Shown here one piece after another: positions 13,677-20,596 of a stretch of 20,596 bases of DNA. The position numbers were made by a program, and so were the translations under genes. The notes under the pieces were generated by a model, which saw only the letters and a list, made by a program, of their open reading frames with translations, was not told where the DNA came from and did not search any database. The stretch's first letter is position 1. Every line of letters starts with the position of its first letter. This DNA comes from CAYRWR01 sp964537555 (GTDB lineage Bacteria; Spirochaetota; Brevinematia; Brevinematales; CAYRWR01): assembly GCA_964537555.1 (NCBI GenBank), contig CAZIAD010000054.1, positions 1-20,596 of the forward strand. The letters run 5' to 3'.

Positions 13677-14270
13677 TTAACCCAGCTTTACTATGCCGGA
13701 GAATCCCAGCATAGCCAGACTCATCAGCGCGGCAGTGATAAAGGCGATAGGCAGGTCTTTAAAGGCACGGGGGATCTTAGCCATCTCCAGCTTTTCCCGT
13801 ACACCGGCCATCATGACCAGAGCCAGGGTAAAGCCCAGTCCGGCTGATACCGCAAACACCACTGATTCCAGAAAGTTAAAGTCCTGCTGTATAGCGATAA
13901 AGGCTGCTCCCAGGATAGCGCAGTTGGTAGTGATGAGAGGCAGGTAGATACCCAGGGCGCTGTACAGGGCCTTGGACAGCTTCTTAAGGATGATCTCCAC
14001 CAGCTGTACAAAAGCCGCGATCACAAAGATAAACACGATGATCTGGAGAAATTTATCCAGCTCGTATTGTACCAGGATATACTTATTGATGGGGTAGATC
14101 ACCATGATAGCCATAGCCAGCACGAAGGTCACCGCAAATCCCATCCCGATGGCTGAGTCCATCTTCTTGGATACTCCGAAGAAGGGACACAGTCCCAGGA
14201 AGCGGGACAACACAAAGTTATTGACAAAGATCGCGGATACCACGATCACAAATATCTGATTCCAATCCAT
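13677..14270 (-). CDS. rnfA: Rnf complex subunit A
   Basis: A 197-aa integral membrane subunit with about six helices. Seen: NNFVLSRFLGLCPFFGVSKK near residues 17-36 and TTNCAILGAAF near 118-128. The two intramembrane Cys residues, together with the matching pair in RnfE, hold the buried 2Fe-2S cluster known from Rnf and NQR structures. RnfA and RnfE are inverted-topology homologues forming the ion-translocating core. The ATG at 14270 is preceded by GGGGG, 10 bp after the rnfE stop. Length and motifs are standard. Confidence 0.96.
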   Translation of the reverse strand: MDWNQIFVIVVSAIFVNNFVLSRFLGLCPFFGVSKKMDSAIGMGFAVTFVLAMAIMVIYPINKYILVQYELDKFLQIIVFIFVIAAFVQLVEIILKKLSKALYSALGIYLPLITTNCAILGAAFIAIQQDFNFLESVVFAVSAGLGFTLALVMMAGVREKLEMAKIPRAFKDLPIAFITAALMSLAMLGFSGIVKLG

Positions 14271-14280
14271 ATCTTACCCC

Positions 14281-15078
14281 CTAGGCCTTAGCCGCAGCCG
14301 GTTTGGCTGCTGCCGCTTTTGCTTTGGCTGCATCTGCTGCTTTCTTTTTTAATTCTTTTGCCAGGTCTTCTTTTTTATTCTGCTTGTGCTGGAACAGTCC
14401 CAGGAGCACTCCCATGACCAGGAATCCTCCGGGAGGCAGGATCATGGCTACCGCAGGATGCCGTACTATACCATGAGGCAGCAGCATCTCGCCGGATGCT
14501 TTTACCATATTGACAAATACATTGATGACACTGGGGTCTCCCTGGATGGGCTCGCTAAAGTTAAACATCACACCCATGCCGGCGAAACGCAGGTCAATAG
14601 ACCCGTTACCCAACATCTCACGTATAGCCGCGATCAGTGTGAGGGCAATGGTAAAACCGATACCCATACCCAGTCCATCCAGTACGGCATGCCCGGGCTT
14701 ATGATGGGCTGCAAAGGCTTCGGCCCGGCCCAGGATGACACAGTTGACCACGATCAGAGGGATAAATATGCCCAGGGCTTTATTGATATCGGGAGCGAAT
14801 GCCTGCAGGCTCATCTGTACCAGAGTCACAAAGGAGGCGATCACCAGGATGTAGGCGGGGATACGCACCGAAGAGGGTATAAAGTTACGCAGCAGGGACA
14901 CAAAGAGATTGGCCAGGGCCAGTACAAAGATCACAGCCACACCCATGGCTAGGCCGTTAATGGTCTGGGTAGTCACCGCCAGAGTAGGACAGAGCCCCAG
15001 CACTACGATGAACACAGGGTTTTCTTTCCAGATTCCCTTGAGGAATTCCTGCCATCCGTTTACTTTTTTATCAGACAT
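14281..15078 (-). CDS. rnfE: Rnf complex subunit E with Ala/Lys-rich tail
   Basis: A 265-aa membrane subunit homologous to RnfA. It has NPVFIVVLGLCPTLAV near residues 20-35 and VVNCVILGRAEAFA near 110-123, giving the two intramembrane Cys ligands of the shared 2Fe-2S site. After the last helix (about residue 230) there is a low-complexity tail of about 35 residues made of Lys, Ala and a few Asp/Glu, longer than in most RnfE proteins. The start overlaps the rnfG stop by one base (TAATG). Confidence 0.95.
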   Translation of the reverse strand: MSDKKVNGWQEFLKGIWKENPVFIVVLGLCPTLAVTTQTINGLAMGVAVIFVLALANLFVSLLRNFIPSSVRIPAYILVIASFVTLVQMSLQAFAPDINKALGIFIPLIVVNCVILGRAEAFAAHHKPGHAVLDGLGMGIGFTIALTLIAAIREMLGNGSIDLRFAGMGVMFNFSEPIQGDPSVINVFVNMVKASGEMLLPHGIVRHPAVAMILPPGGFLVMGVLLGLFQHKQNKKEDLAKELKKKAADAAKAKAAAAKPAAAKA

Positions 15079-15677
15079 TATTCACCCCCCGCTACGATGT
15101 TATACAGCTCATAGGCTGCTTGTATATTCCGGGTCACGGCCATAGAGGTCAGTGTGGATCCGGTAATAGCATCAGCTTCTACTTTATCAAAGCCCGCTTT
15201 GTCAGCCGGCACATCCGCTTCCAGTATCCCGGCAAATTTCTTCTGCCACAGCAGGTTCATACATTTATTGCCCAGGCCGGGAGTCTCCTGGTCGGCATTG
15301 AGGATAAAGATGGACTCTACTACCCCATTGGTGATACCCACCAGGGTCAGTACAGGCCCGCCGTAACCGATAGCCCCTTCCTTAAAGATCAGTCCCGCTC
15401 TGTTGCCGCTGGCATCCAGGGCTTCATAGTAGATCCGGGCATTGGTCTTGTTATCTGCAATAGTCAGGTTTGTCATTACTTTAAAATCAGAGGCTCCCTG
15501 CACTACGGCAGACAGGGCCTTCTTTTCTTCACGGGCCTGAGTGGCTTCGATGATGGGGCCCATGTATTTATAGGCTACACCCAGGGCCACACCGATAAAC
15601 ACTGCCAGTACTACCAGAGGGTAGATGGTCTTAAAATAATAGGAAAATCCGCTTTTCTCTTGTTCTTGATCAGCCAT
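15078..15677 (-). CDS. rnfG: Rnf complex subunit G, covalent-FMN protein
   Basis: A 199-aa periplasm-facing subunit with one N-terminal transmembrane helix (about 17-37) and an FMN-binding domain. The conserved ETPGLG lies at 131-136, and the flavinylation motif DAITGSTLTS at 169-178, in which T175 is the expected FMN attachment residue. RnfG passes electrons between the membrane Fe-S centre and RnfD. No apbE-type flavin transferase gene is in this window. The ATG at 15677 has AAGGAGGA ahead, 10 bp after the rnfD stop. Confidence 0.95.
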   Translation of the reverse strand: MADQEQEKSGFSYYFKTIYPLVVLAVFIGVALGVAYKYMGPIIEATQAREEKKALSAVVQGASDFKVMTNLTIADNKTNARIYYEALDASGNRAGLIFKEGAIGYGGPVLTLVGITNGVVESIFILNADQETPGLGNKCMNLLWQKKFAGILEADVPADKAGFDKVEADAITGSTLTSMAVTRNIQAAYELYNIVAGGE

Positions 15678-15687
15678 CTTATCCTCC

Positions 15688-16809
15688 TTACGCTTGTTTC
15701 ATGGCAGCTTTAGGGTTGCGGCCATATATCTTGGGCTTGATATACTTGTCTATAATAGGTACAAAGAAGTTCATGATCACGATGGAGTAGGATACTCCCT
15801 CGGGATATCCGCCCCACAAACGGATGATGGTGGTCAGTACTCCCAGAGCCACAGCATAGATGACCATACCCTTTTTACTCATGGGGCTCGTGACATAGTC
15901 GGTAGCCATAAAGAAGGCTCCCAGCATCAGTCCGCCCGACAGTACATGGTACAGGGCGTCTCCGGTAAACACTCCCTTACCCAGGGGCAATCCGCCCAGG
16001 AACCAGGTGAGGAGGGCTACCGTACCGATATAGATGATGGGGATATGCCACTTGATGACCCGGGCCAGCATGAGCATGAGTCCACCCAGCAGGATGGCAA
16101 AGGCTGATGTCTCACCGATACATCCGGGGACATTACCCCAGAACAGGTCCCGGTAGCTGTACATCACATTAGCCGGGGTGGCTTTGGTCACTGCTTCTAC
16201 TATATTAGTACCGGCAGTATTGACTGTATCCGCTGCCTTGCTTACCGTCTCATACATCCCCTTGAGGTTGTTAAGGGCGGAGGCGGAAGACACTGAGTCC
16301 ACGATCTGGGCGCTGGCTTCTTTAAAGGATGTACCCTTGTCCACCAGGGCGCGGATAGTAGGCGACCAGTTGTTTACCATGGCGGTAGACCAGGCAGCCA
16401 GTACAAATACGCGTCCCCCCAGGGCCGGGTTCATGATATTGTAGCCTAGTCCGCCGAACAGCATCTTTACGATGGCGATGGAAAAGGCCGAGCCCACGAT
16501 CACTACATACAGTGGTACAGCGGGGGGCATGTTAAAGGCGAACAGGAGCCCGGTGATGACCGCGCTGCCGTCCAGTACGGATATTTTTTGTTTCATGATG
16601 AGATTCATGAGAGCTTCGGTGACTACTGCCACCCCTACGCTCACGGCCATGATTTTTAATGCTGCAAAGCCGAAGAAATAGACTGCGGCTATGGCGGCTG
16701 GCAGCATGGCTATATTTACAGCCCACATGATCTTAGGTGTATCAAAGGGCACATGTATATGCGGCGAGAATAATACGGTAGATGTCTTACCTTTAGGTGC
16801 AACGGCCAT
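15688..16809 (-). CDS. rnfD: Rnf complex subunit D with atypical flavinylation motif
   Basis: A 373-aa membrane subunit with about ten helices. Family blocks seen: SPHIHVPFDTPKIMW (15-29), VLDGSAVITGLLFAFNMPP (78-96), LGYNIMNPALGGRVF (121-135) and DLFWGNVPGCIGETSAFAILLGG (221-243), then the C-terminal TDYVTSPMSKKG. The residue for covalent FMN normally sits in a (S/T)GATP motif. Here the matching site reads EAVTKATPA (residues 205-213, T211), with Lys where Gly is expected. The Ser/Ala-rich extramembrane segment just before it (about 155-205) is also divergent. The rnfC stop is 31 bp upstream, and TTAGGAGGAAACC sets the start. Confidence 0.95.
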   Translation of the reverse strand: MAVAPKGKTSTVLFSPHIHVPFDTPKIMWAVNIAMLPAAIAAVYFFGFAALKIMAVSVGVAVVTEALMNLIMKQKISVLDGSAVITGLLFAFNMPPAVPLYVVIVGSAFSIAIVKMLFGGLGYNIMNPALGGRVFVLAAWSTAMVNNWSPTIRALVDKGTSFKEASAQIVDSVSSASALNNLKGMYETVSKAADTVNTAGTNIVEAVTKATPANVMYSYRDLFWGNVPGCIGETSAFAILLGGLMLMLARVIKWHIPIIYIGTVALLTWFLGGLPLGKGVFTGDALYHVLSGGLMLGAFFMATDYVTSPMSKKGMVIYAVALGVLTTIIRLWGGYPEGVSYSIVIMNFFVPIIDKYIKPKIYGRNPKAAMKQA

Positions 16810-16840
16810 GGTTTCCTCCTAAATTCTTAAGTTTATTTTA

Positions 16841-18154
16841 CTAGGCGCGGGCCTGTTTACGTCTGTGCTGGTTCTTGGCAAAGCGGAACAGTCCCACCAG
16901 GGGGATGGCCGCGGGGCAGACAAAGGCACAGCTGCCGCACTCGATACAATCCATCAGCCCTCTTTCCACTGCTTCGTCTACCTTGTTATGGTCGCAGAGC
17001 TTACCCAGGAGGGCGGGCTCCAGGCCGGTAGGACAGACTGTGTAGCAGCGGGAGCAGCGGATACAGGTGTTGTCATGGACGATGTAGTCCTTGTTCTTAG
17101 GCAGGACCACCAGTCCGCCTGAACCCTTGAGGATGGGGTGACTAAAGTCAGTAAAGGCAGTACCCATCATAGGCCCGCCGTGTATCACTTCACCATGCTC
17201 AGCCGGTATTCCGTGGTCTTTAAAGAAGTCCTGGAACAGAGTACCCACACGCACTTTATAGTTACCCCGGCCTTCTACGGTCTCTCCGGTGTAGGTCATG
17301 ACTCTCTCGATGAGGGGCTTGTCAAATACTACTGCTTCATAGATGGCGATAGTAGTAGACACATTCATCACGACCGCACCTACCGCGGAGGGCAGGGCAC
17401 CGCTGGGTACTTCTACACCCAGGATAGCCTCGATGAGCTGCTTTTCCCCTCCCTGGGGGTACATGGTGCGCAGGGGTTCCACATTGATAGTGTCATCTGA
17501 GTCCAGAGCCTCCTGCAGGGTCTGTATGGCGTCGGGTTTATTGTCTTCGATTCCGATATATACCTTGTTTACGCCCAGTATCATCTTGAGGATACGAATA
17601 CCCTCGATGAGCTCAGCCGTCTTCTCCAGCATGAGGCGATGGTCGGCAGTCAGGTAGGGCTCACACTCAGTGCCGTTAATGATGAGGCACTCCAGCTTCG
17701 CGTCCTTGGGAGGCATGAGCTTGACGTGGGTAGGGAATGTGGCTCCCCCCAGGCCTACGATACCGGCGGCCTTGACCTTGTCCAGAAGGGCTTCCGGCTT
17801 CATCTTGGTATAGTCGTTCTTCTTATCATACCAGTTGCGGATACTGCCCCCGGTCTTGATCTCTACAAAGTCCAGCCCCTTGACATACATGGTGTCACCC
17901 TTGGTCACGGATACCACCTGCCCGGAGACAGAGGCATGTATGTTGGCAGATACAAATCCGGACGCCTCACCGATGAGCTGTCCTTCCTCGATCTTATCAC
18001 CCGCTTTGACGATACAGGTAGCCGGGGCACCCATATGCATAGCCATGGGGATACGGACCACTGCAGGCATGTTTGATTTGATGATGGCGTCAGCCGCCGT
18101 TAACTTGGAAGCGTGAGGATGGACTCCCCCCCGCTTGAATTTTTTTAAATCCAT
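16841..18154 (-). CDS. rnfC: Rnf complex subunit C, NADH-side Fe-S flavoprotein
   Basis: First gene of the operon, 437 aa and of normal length. It has the N-terminal GGVHP barrel (residues 9-13), the GLGGATFPTHVKL nucleotide/flavin-site block (134-146), the NGTECEPYLTADHRLM block (160-175) and a C-terminal ferredoxin-like part with two 4Fe-4S motifs: Cys 364/367/370/374 and 403/406/409/413. RnfC is the peripheral NADH-oxidising or NAD-reducing subunit. The ATG at 18154 follows GGAGGGATC. The gene order C-D-G-E-A-B is that of acetogens, clostridia and Thermotoga-like bacteria. Confidence 0.96.
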   Translation of the reverse strand: MDLKKFKRGGVHPHASKLTAADAIIKSNMPAVVRIPMAMHMGAPATCIVKAGDKIEEGQLIGEASGFVSANIHASVSGQVVSVTKGDTMYVKGLDFVEIKTGGSIRNWYDKKNDYTKMKPEALLDKVKAAGIVGLGGATFPTHVKLMPPKDAKLECLIINGTECEPYLTADHRLMLEKTAELIEGIRILKMILGVNKVYIGIEDNKPDAIQTLQEALDSDDTINVEPLRTMYPQGGEKQLIEAILGVEVPSGALPSAVGAVVMNVSTTIAIYEAVVFDKPLIERVMTYTGETVEGRGNYKVRVGTLFQDFFKDHGIPAEHGEVIHGGPMMGTAFTDFSHPILKGSGGLVVLPKNKDYIVHDNTCIRCSRCYTVCPTGLEPALLGKLCDHNKVDEAVERGLMDCIECGSCAFVCPAAIPLVGLFRFAKNQHRRKQARA

Positions 18155-18205
18155 GATCCCTCCAATTATCCGGTCTATTCATTCGCTATGGTAAAATTGA
18201 CCTAT

Positions 18206-18234
18206 ATTGTAGACCATACCCTCTATTCTGTCAA
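18206..18234 (-). promoter_or_regulatory. Promoter of the rnf operon
   Basis: On the minus strand a perfect TTGACA (18234-18229) and TACAAT (18211-18206) are spaced 17 bp apart. The start is expected near 18199, leaving a 45-nt leader before rnfC. This is one of the three best promoters in the window, which fits high constitutive expression. Confidence 0.88.
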
Positions 18235-18338
18235 GATACGATTTACATACTAGCCCATAACTTATGTATATACCTACACTTTTTTCAGCTATATTCATAT
18301 TGTTATAGTAGTATTACAAGGTTAGTCTGGGATTTATA

Positions 18339-18885
18339 GGGTAAATTCAAAGCCAGCCGGGCTTTTACCCATTCTCCCCTGCCCTCAAAGCAGGGATGAT
18401 CCCGGACACTAGCCCCTGGACGGCCGTTTCCTGATAGTGCTGCCTCTGCCGGAGAGCGGCCCCTTCGGACAGAGCACTAAGGCTCTGTCATGCTTTACCG
18501 GGGAGCCCGACCCGGGATGCCTGCCCTCCTCTCCATCGGAGAGCATTATCCCGCCAGCCTGGCGAGGGCATGCCTGGCGGCGGGAGGCGGGGCAGGGGCT
18601 GCCACGGGGTGCCTGGCCCGGCGCCAGCCGGGAGGCTCCTTACTTTCTTGCTGCCCCAAGAAAGTAAGCAAAGAAGGGGCTCTTGGTCGGTGGGACTATA
18701 GGGCATCGCACCGCGGAATGTCTGCTGGAGTATAGCATGCATGGTGGCGGGCGGGCTGAATGTCCTGACGGAAGGGTGCAGGCTGGGGTAGGTCAGCCCT
18801 GGGAAGCGTATTGTGGGGTGCACCATGCGGAGCGCAGCAGGCAGACTCCGGCGGTGAATTAGAGCCTGGTTTAGTTGAACATATT
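18339..18885. repeat. GC-rich structured non-coding block
   Basis: This stretch is clearly more GC-rich than its surroundings and contains a series of inverted repeats: GGGTA..AAAGCC/GGCTTT-TACCC (18339-18370), CCCTGC/GCAGGG (18377-18395), GACAGAGC/GCTCTGTC (18468-18489), CCCGGC/GCCGGG (18617-18632) and a 12-bp perfect stem at 18639-18668. The open frames through it have biased, low-quality protein composition. It resembles a multicopy structured repeat or the remnant of a mobile element; copy number cannot be seen here. Confidence 0.6.
18639..18668. repeat. Perfect 12-bp inverted repeat (stem-loop)
   Basis: CTTACTTTCTTG and CAAGAAAGTAAG are perfect complements, separated by the six-base loop CTGCCC. 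No T-run follows on either strand, so a terminator role is unlikely. Similar TTTCTTG..CAAGAAAG hairpins recur as intergenic elements in many bacteria. Confidence 0.85.
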
Positions 18886-19191
18886 CGGCCGGTTTGAGGA
18901 TGAGGGCCCGGACTTTAAAGACAGTACCTACTATTGATGCATTTTGATTTTCCCTGGAACTGTCATCCTGAGTATCTACCCCACTATTTACTTTACTACC
19001 GAAGGATCTTTCACTGTCGGCAGAAAAGAGTGCCGGGACAGCCACCTTGGGCGGAGTAGGAGGGCTCGGACTTTGCGGGATAGGGCCTGTTTGGCAAATA
19101 CATACACATTGTATGCTTTATACCGGAATTTCTGCATTTAACAAGATTTAACAATTTCTATCGATTAAGGCTGATAAAAAAGGAGGAAATC

Positions 19192-20199
19192 ATGGAGATC
19201 TGGAAGACACCACGGTTTATAATAGTGCATATTGGCCATAATCCACCGCTTTATTACCGGCTGCAAAGAGAATATGGGGCCAGATGGAATCCGGAAAATA
19301 AGAGGATAGAGATAGTCAATATTGAAGGGAAATGGGAAAGCCTGACCCGAACCTTTTCACAGGCTAAAATTAATGATCTGGTGCAATACCAGGAATATAT
19401 GAAGAAAGAAATGCAAATGCGAAACTATAGTCAGGAGACGATCAACATCTACGCCTGGCATATGATGGATTTATTGGACTGGTGCATGAAGTCACCGGAA
19501 ATGATCCATATCCAGGAGATCAAGGATTTTCTGATACATTTGCAGGAAAAAAAAGGCCTGGCCAGAGTGAAACAGGCGACCTGGGCTTTTAAATTCTATT
19601 TCCAGCATATTCTACAGAGCCCTATTGTCCTGGATATACCTCGTATAAGGAAGACACATGACCTGCCTAAAGTCCTAAGTAAGGAAGAAGTAAAAAAACT
19701 TATCTCCGCCAAAACAAACATCAAACACCGCTTATTATTGAGTATAATCTACTCTGCCGGATTGAGAGTAAGAGAAGCGGTACAGCTTAGATTAAAGGAT
19801 ATTCATTTTGAAAGAGGTGAGATAACAGTCATTCAGGGAAAAGGATTTAAGGACCGTATCAGCCTCCTGTCTGAATCTGTTATTGGCCTGATCAGGGTCT
19901 ACCTGCAGCGTTACGATGTTAAAGATTTTTTGTTTCCGGGAGAAGAATCCAATAGCCATCTTTCGATCAGAAGCGCTCAATTGGTATTCAAACAGGCTTT
20001 AAAGTCAGCTGGTATTAATAAAAACATGGGAATTCACTCTTTAAGGCATAGTTTTGCCACCCATCTATTAGAACAGGGTGTAGACCTGCGATGCATACAA
20101 AAGCTGTTAGGGCATAAAAGCGTAAAGACTACTGAAATATACACCCATGTCAGCACCACTTTTCTTAAAAAGATCGTCAACCCTTTAGATAGTGACTAA
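19192..20199 (+). CDS. Tyrosine recombinase/integrase (XerC/D-like)
   Basis: A 335-aa site-specific recombinase with all six catalytic residues: R192 (AGLRVRE), K217 (IQGKGFKDR), H282 and R285 (IHSLRHSFATH), H308 (LLGHKS) and the nucleophile Y317 (IYTHV). Residues about 63-145 are the SAM-like core-binding domain. The first 60 residues are an extra N-terminal domain containing YGARWNPENKRIEI, as in a group of integrases linked to mobile elements. The IntI-specific insert between the catalytic patches is absent, so an integron integrase is unlikely. The ATG at 19192 has an ideal AAGGAGGAAATC upstream. The gene stands alone between a structured GC-rich block and a 30-bp palindrome, which suggests a small element, or a resident recombinase acting on local sites. 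Confidence 0.93.
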   Translation: MEIWKTPRFIIVHIGHNPPLYYRLQREYGARWNPENKRIEIVNIEGKWESLTRTFSQAKINDLVQYQEYMKKEMQMRNYSQETINIYAWHMMDLLDWCMKSPEMIHIQEIKDFLIHLQEKKGLARVKQATWAFKFYFQHILQSPIVLDIPRIRKTHDLPKVLSKEEVKKLISAKTNIKHRLLLSIIYSAGLRVREAVQLRLKDIHFERGEITVIQGKGFKDRISLLSESVIGLIRVYLQRYDVKDFLFPGEESNSHLSIRSAQLVFKQALKSAGINKNMGIHSLRHSFATHLLEQGVDLRCIQKLLGHKSVKTTEIYTHVSTTFLKKIVNPLDSD

Positions 20200-20322
20200 A
20201 AATTTGAGTATGAAATAATGCAAGATGTTGTTATAACTGGTTTTACTTTGTTAAAAATATTGAAATCAATACTGTTAAGAAGTATAATAAATAAATATGT
20301 TTCGTGGTAACAGTTATTTAAC

Positions 20323-20352
20323 CTGCTACTCGAGACATGTCTCGAGTAGCAG
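20323..20352. repeat. Perfect 30-bp palindrome
   Basis: CTGCTACTCGAGACA is followed directly by its exact complement TGTCTCGAGTAGCAG, with no spacer. TAAC (20319-20322) and GTTA (20355-20358) extend the arms after a 2-base bulge. It lies 123 bp past the recombinase stop. The lack of a loop and of a T-run argues against an ordinary terminator, and a protein-binding or recombination site is possible. Confidence 0.9.
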
Positions 20353-20433
20353 TAGTTATATGCCAGGCTGAGTGCAGGGGGCCACGGTTGGAATGACAAA
20401 TCTTGGTTGGTTTGACCCGCCCCTTATTATCGC

Positions 20434-20453
20434 GCCCGACGTCCGTGTCGGGC
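20434..20453. repeat. GC-rich 7-bp hairpin
   Basis: GCCCGAC and GTCGGGC pair perfectly around the six-base loop GTCCGT, inside otherwise AT-rich DNA. No strong T-run follows. It has the look of a REP-like intergenic hairpin. Confidence 0.7.
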
Positions 20454-20596
20454 TAAAACAGAAAAGTATACAGATGAATGATTTCAACATATAAAATTTT
20501 TAGTAATAGCTATCTGAAATCTAAATCAAATTTAAGGAAACTTTATCATGATATTAGTATGTTATATTTTTCACTTGATATAATTTTTAAATCTAT

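Larger units (their letters stand above)
18155..19191. other. About 1 kb intergenic region before the recombinase
   Basis: It holds the rnf promoter (18206-18234), an AT-rich part to about 18338, the GC-rich structured block, and a 3' part (18886-19191). The 3' part has a repeated GGGCYCGGACTTT motif (18904-18916 and 19062-19074) and a TGTCATCCTGAGT..CGAAGGATCT pair (18960-19011) that resembles a common bacterial intergenic repeat split by extra sequence. No gene is supported on either strand. Confidence 0.6.
20200..20596. other. Non-coding region downstream of the recombinase
   Basis: Mostly AT-rich and without a supported gene on either strand. It contains the 30-bp palindrome (20323-20352), a GC-rich hairpin (20434-20453) and an AT-rich tail to the window end. 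Confidence 0.6.

Noticed and set aside
18488..19045. A 185-codon open frame on the minus strand through the GC-rich block
   Set aside because: It reads through the hairpins, is rich in Pro/Ser/Arg without domain-like pattern, has no good ribosome site, and looks like chance openness of GC-rich DNA.
19192..20199. Integron integrase (IntI)
   Set aside because: The characteristic insert between catalytic patches of IntI is missing, and no gene-cassette array with attC-like sites is evident in the flanks.
20323..20352. Rho-independent terminator of the recombinase gene
   Set aside because: It has no loop and no T-run after it on either strand; it is kept as a palindrome of unknown role.
1..20596. 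CRISPR arrays, tRNA or rRNA genes
   Set aside because: No regularly spaced short repeats and no recognisable tRNA or rRNA sequence were seen on either strand.

Overview
The window carries about 17 protein genes plus long non-coding stretches, and reads as a chromosomal segment of an anaerobic or facultative bacterium. A six-gene Rnf respiratory complex in the order rnfC-D-G-E-A-B, lipoproteins with relaxed lipoboxes, an EAL-HDOD protein, a membrane SpoIIE-type phosphatase and a seven-helix LuxR-type regulator together suggest a free-living or marine spirochaete. This assignment is an inference: the window holds no rRNA or other phylogenetic marker.

Layout, left to right. Positions 1-134 are AT-rich and empty. 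From 134 to 3738, on the minus strand, a DinB-like protein and an EAL-HDOD protein form one unit. Downstream of them, a separate promoter with a structured, preQ1-riboswitch-like leader drives a queuosine-precursor transporter that is translationally coupled to an SMP-30/gluconolactonase-like enzyme. From 3850 to 6839, also minus, a tight three-gene operon encodes a tocopherol-cyclase-family protein, a zinc-ribbon membrane protein and a secreted alpha/beta hydrolase.

From 7102 to 10362, on the plus strand, lie a lipoprotein with two CBM21-like modules, a seven-helix membrane LuxR-type regulator and a seven-bladed RCC1-propeller lipoprotein. The two lipoprotein genes share a near-identical 26-bp element ending in the -35 box of correctly spaced sigma70-type promoters. 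The regulator gene sits between them and has its own near-consensus promoter. This looks like a small regulon for surface proteins.

From 10475 to 13190, minus strand, are a NifX/NafY-like small protein, a membrane PP2C/SpoIIE phosphatase and a MNT-HEPN toxin-antitoxin pair. From 13355 to 18154, minus strand, is the rnf operon, with a TTGACA-17-TACAAT promoter and an intrinsic terminator. Its last gene, rnfB, is only 103 codons long: it keeps the membrane anchor and one four-cysteine cluster but lacks the usual ferredoxin domain, and no frameshift remnant is visible.

From 18155 to 19191 there is about 1 kb without a convincing gene, including a GC-rich block full of perfect inverted repeats. 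It is followed by a tyrosine recombinase (19192-20199). Beyond the recombinase lie a perfect 30-bp palindrome and a further GC-rich hairpin, which mark this end as the likely mobile or plastic part of the window.
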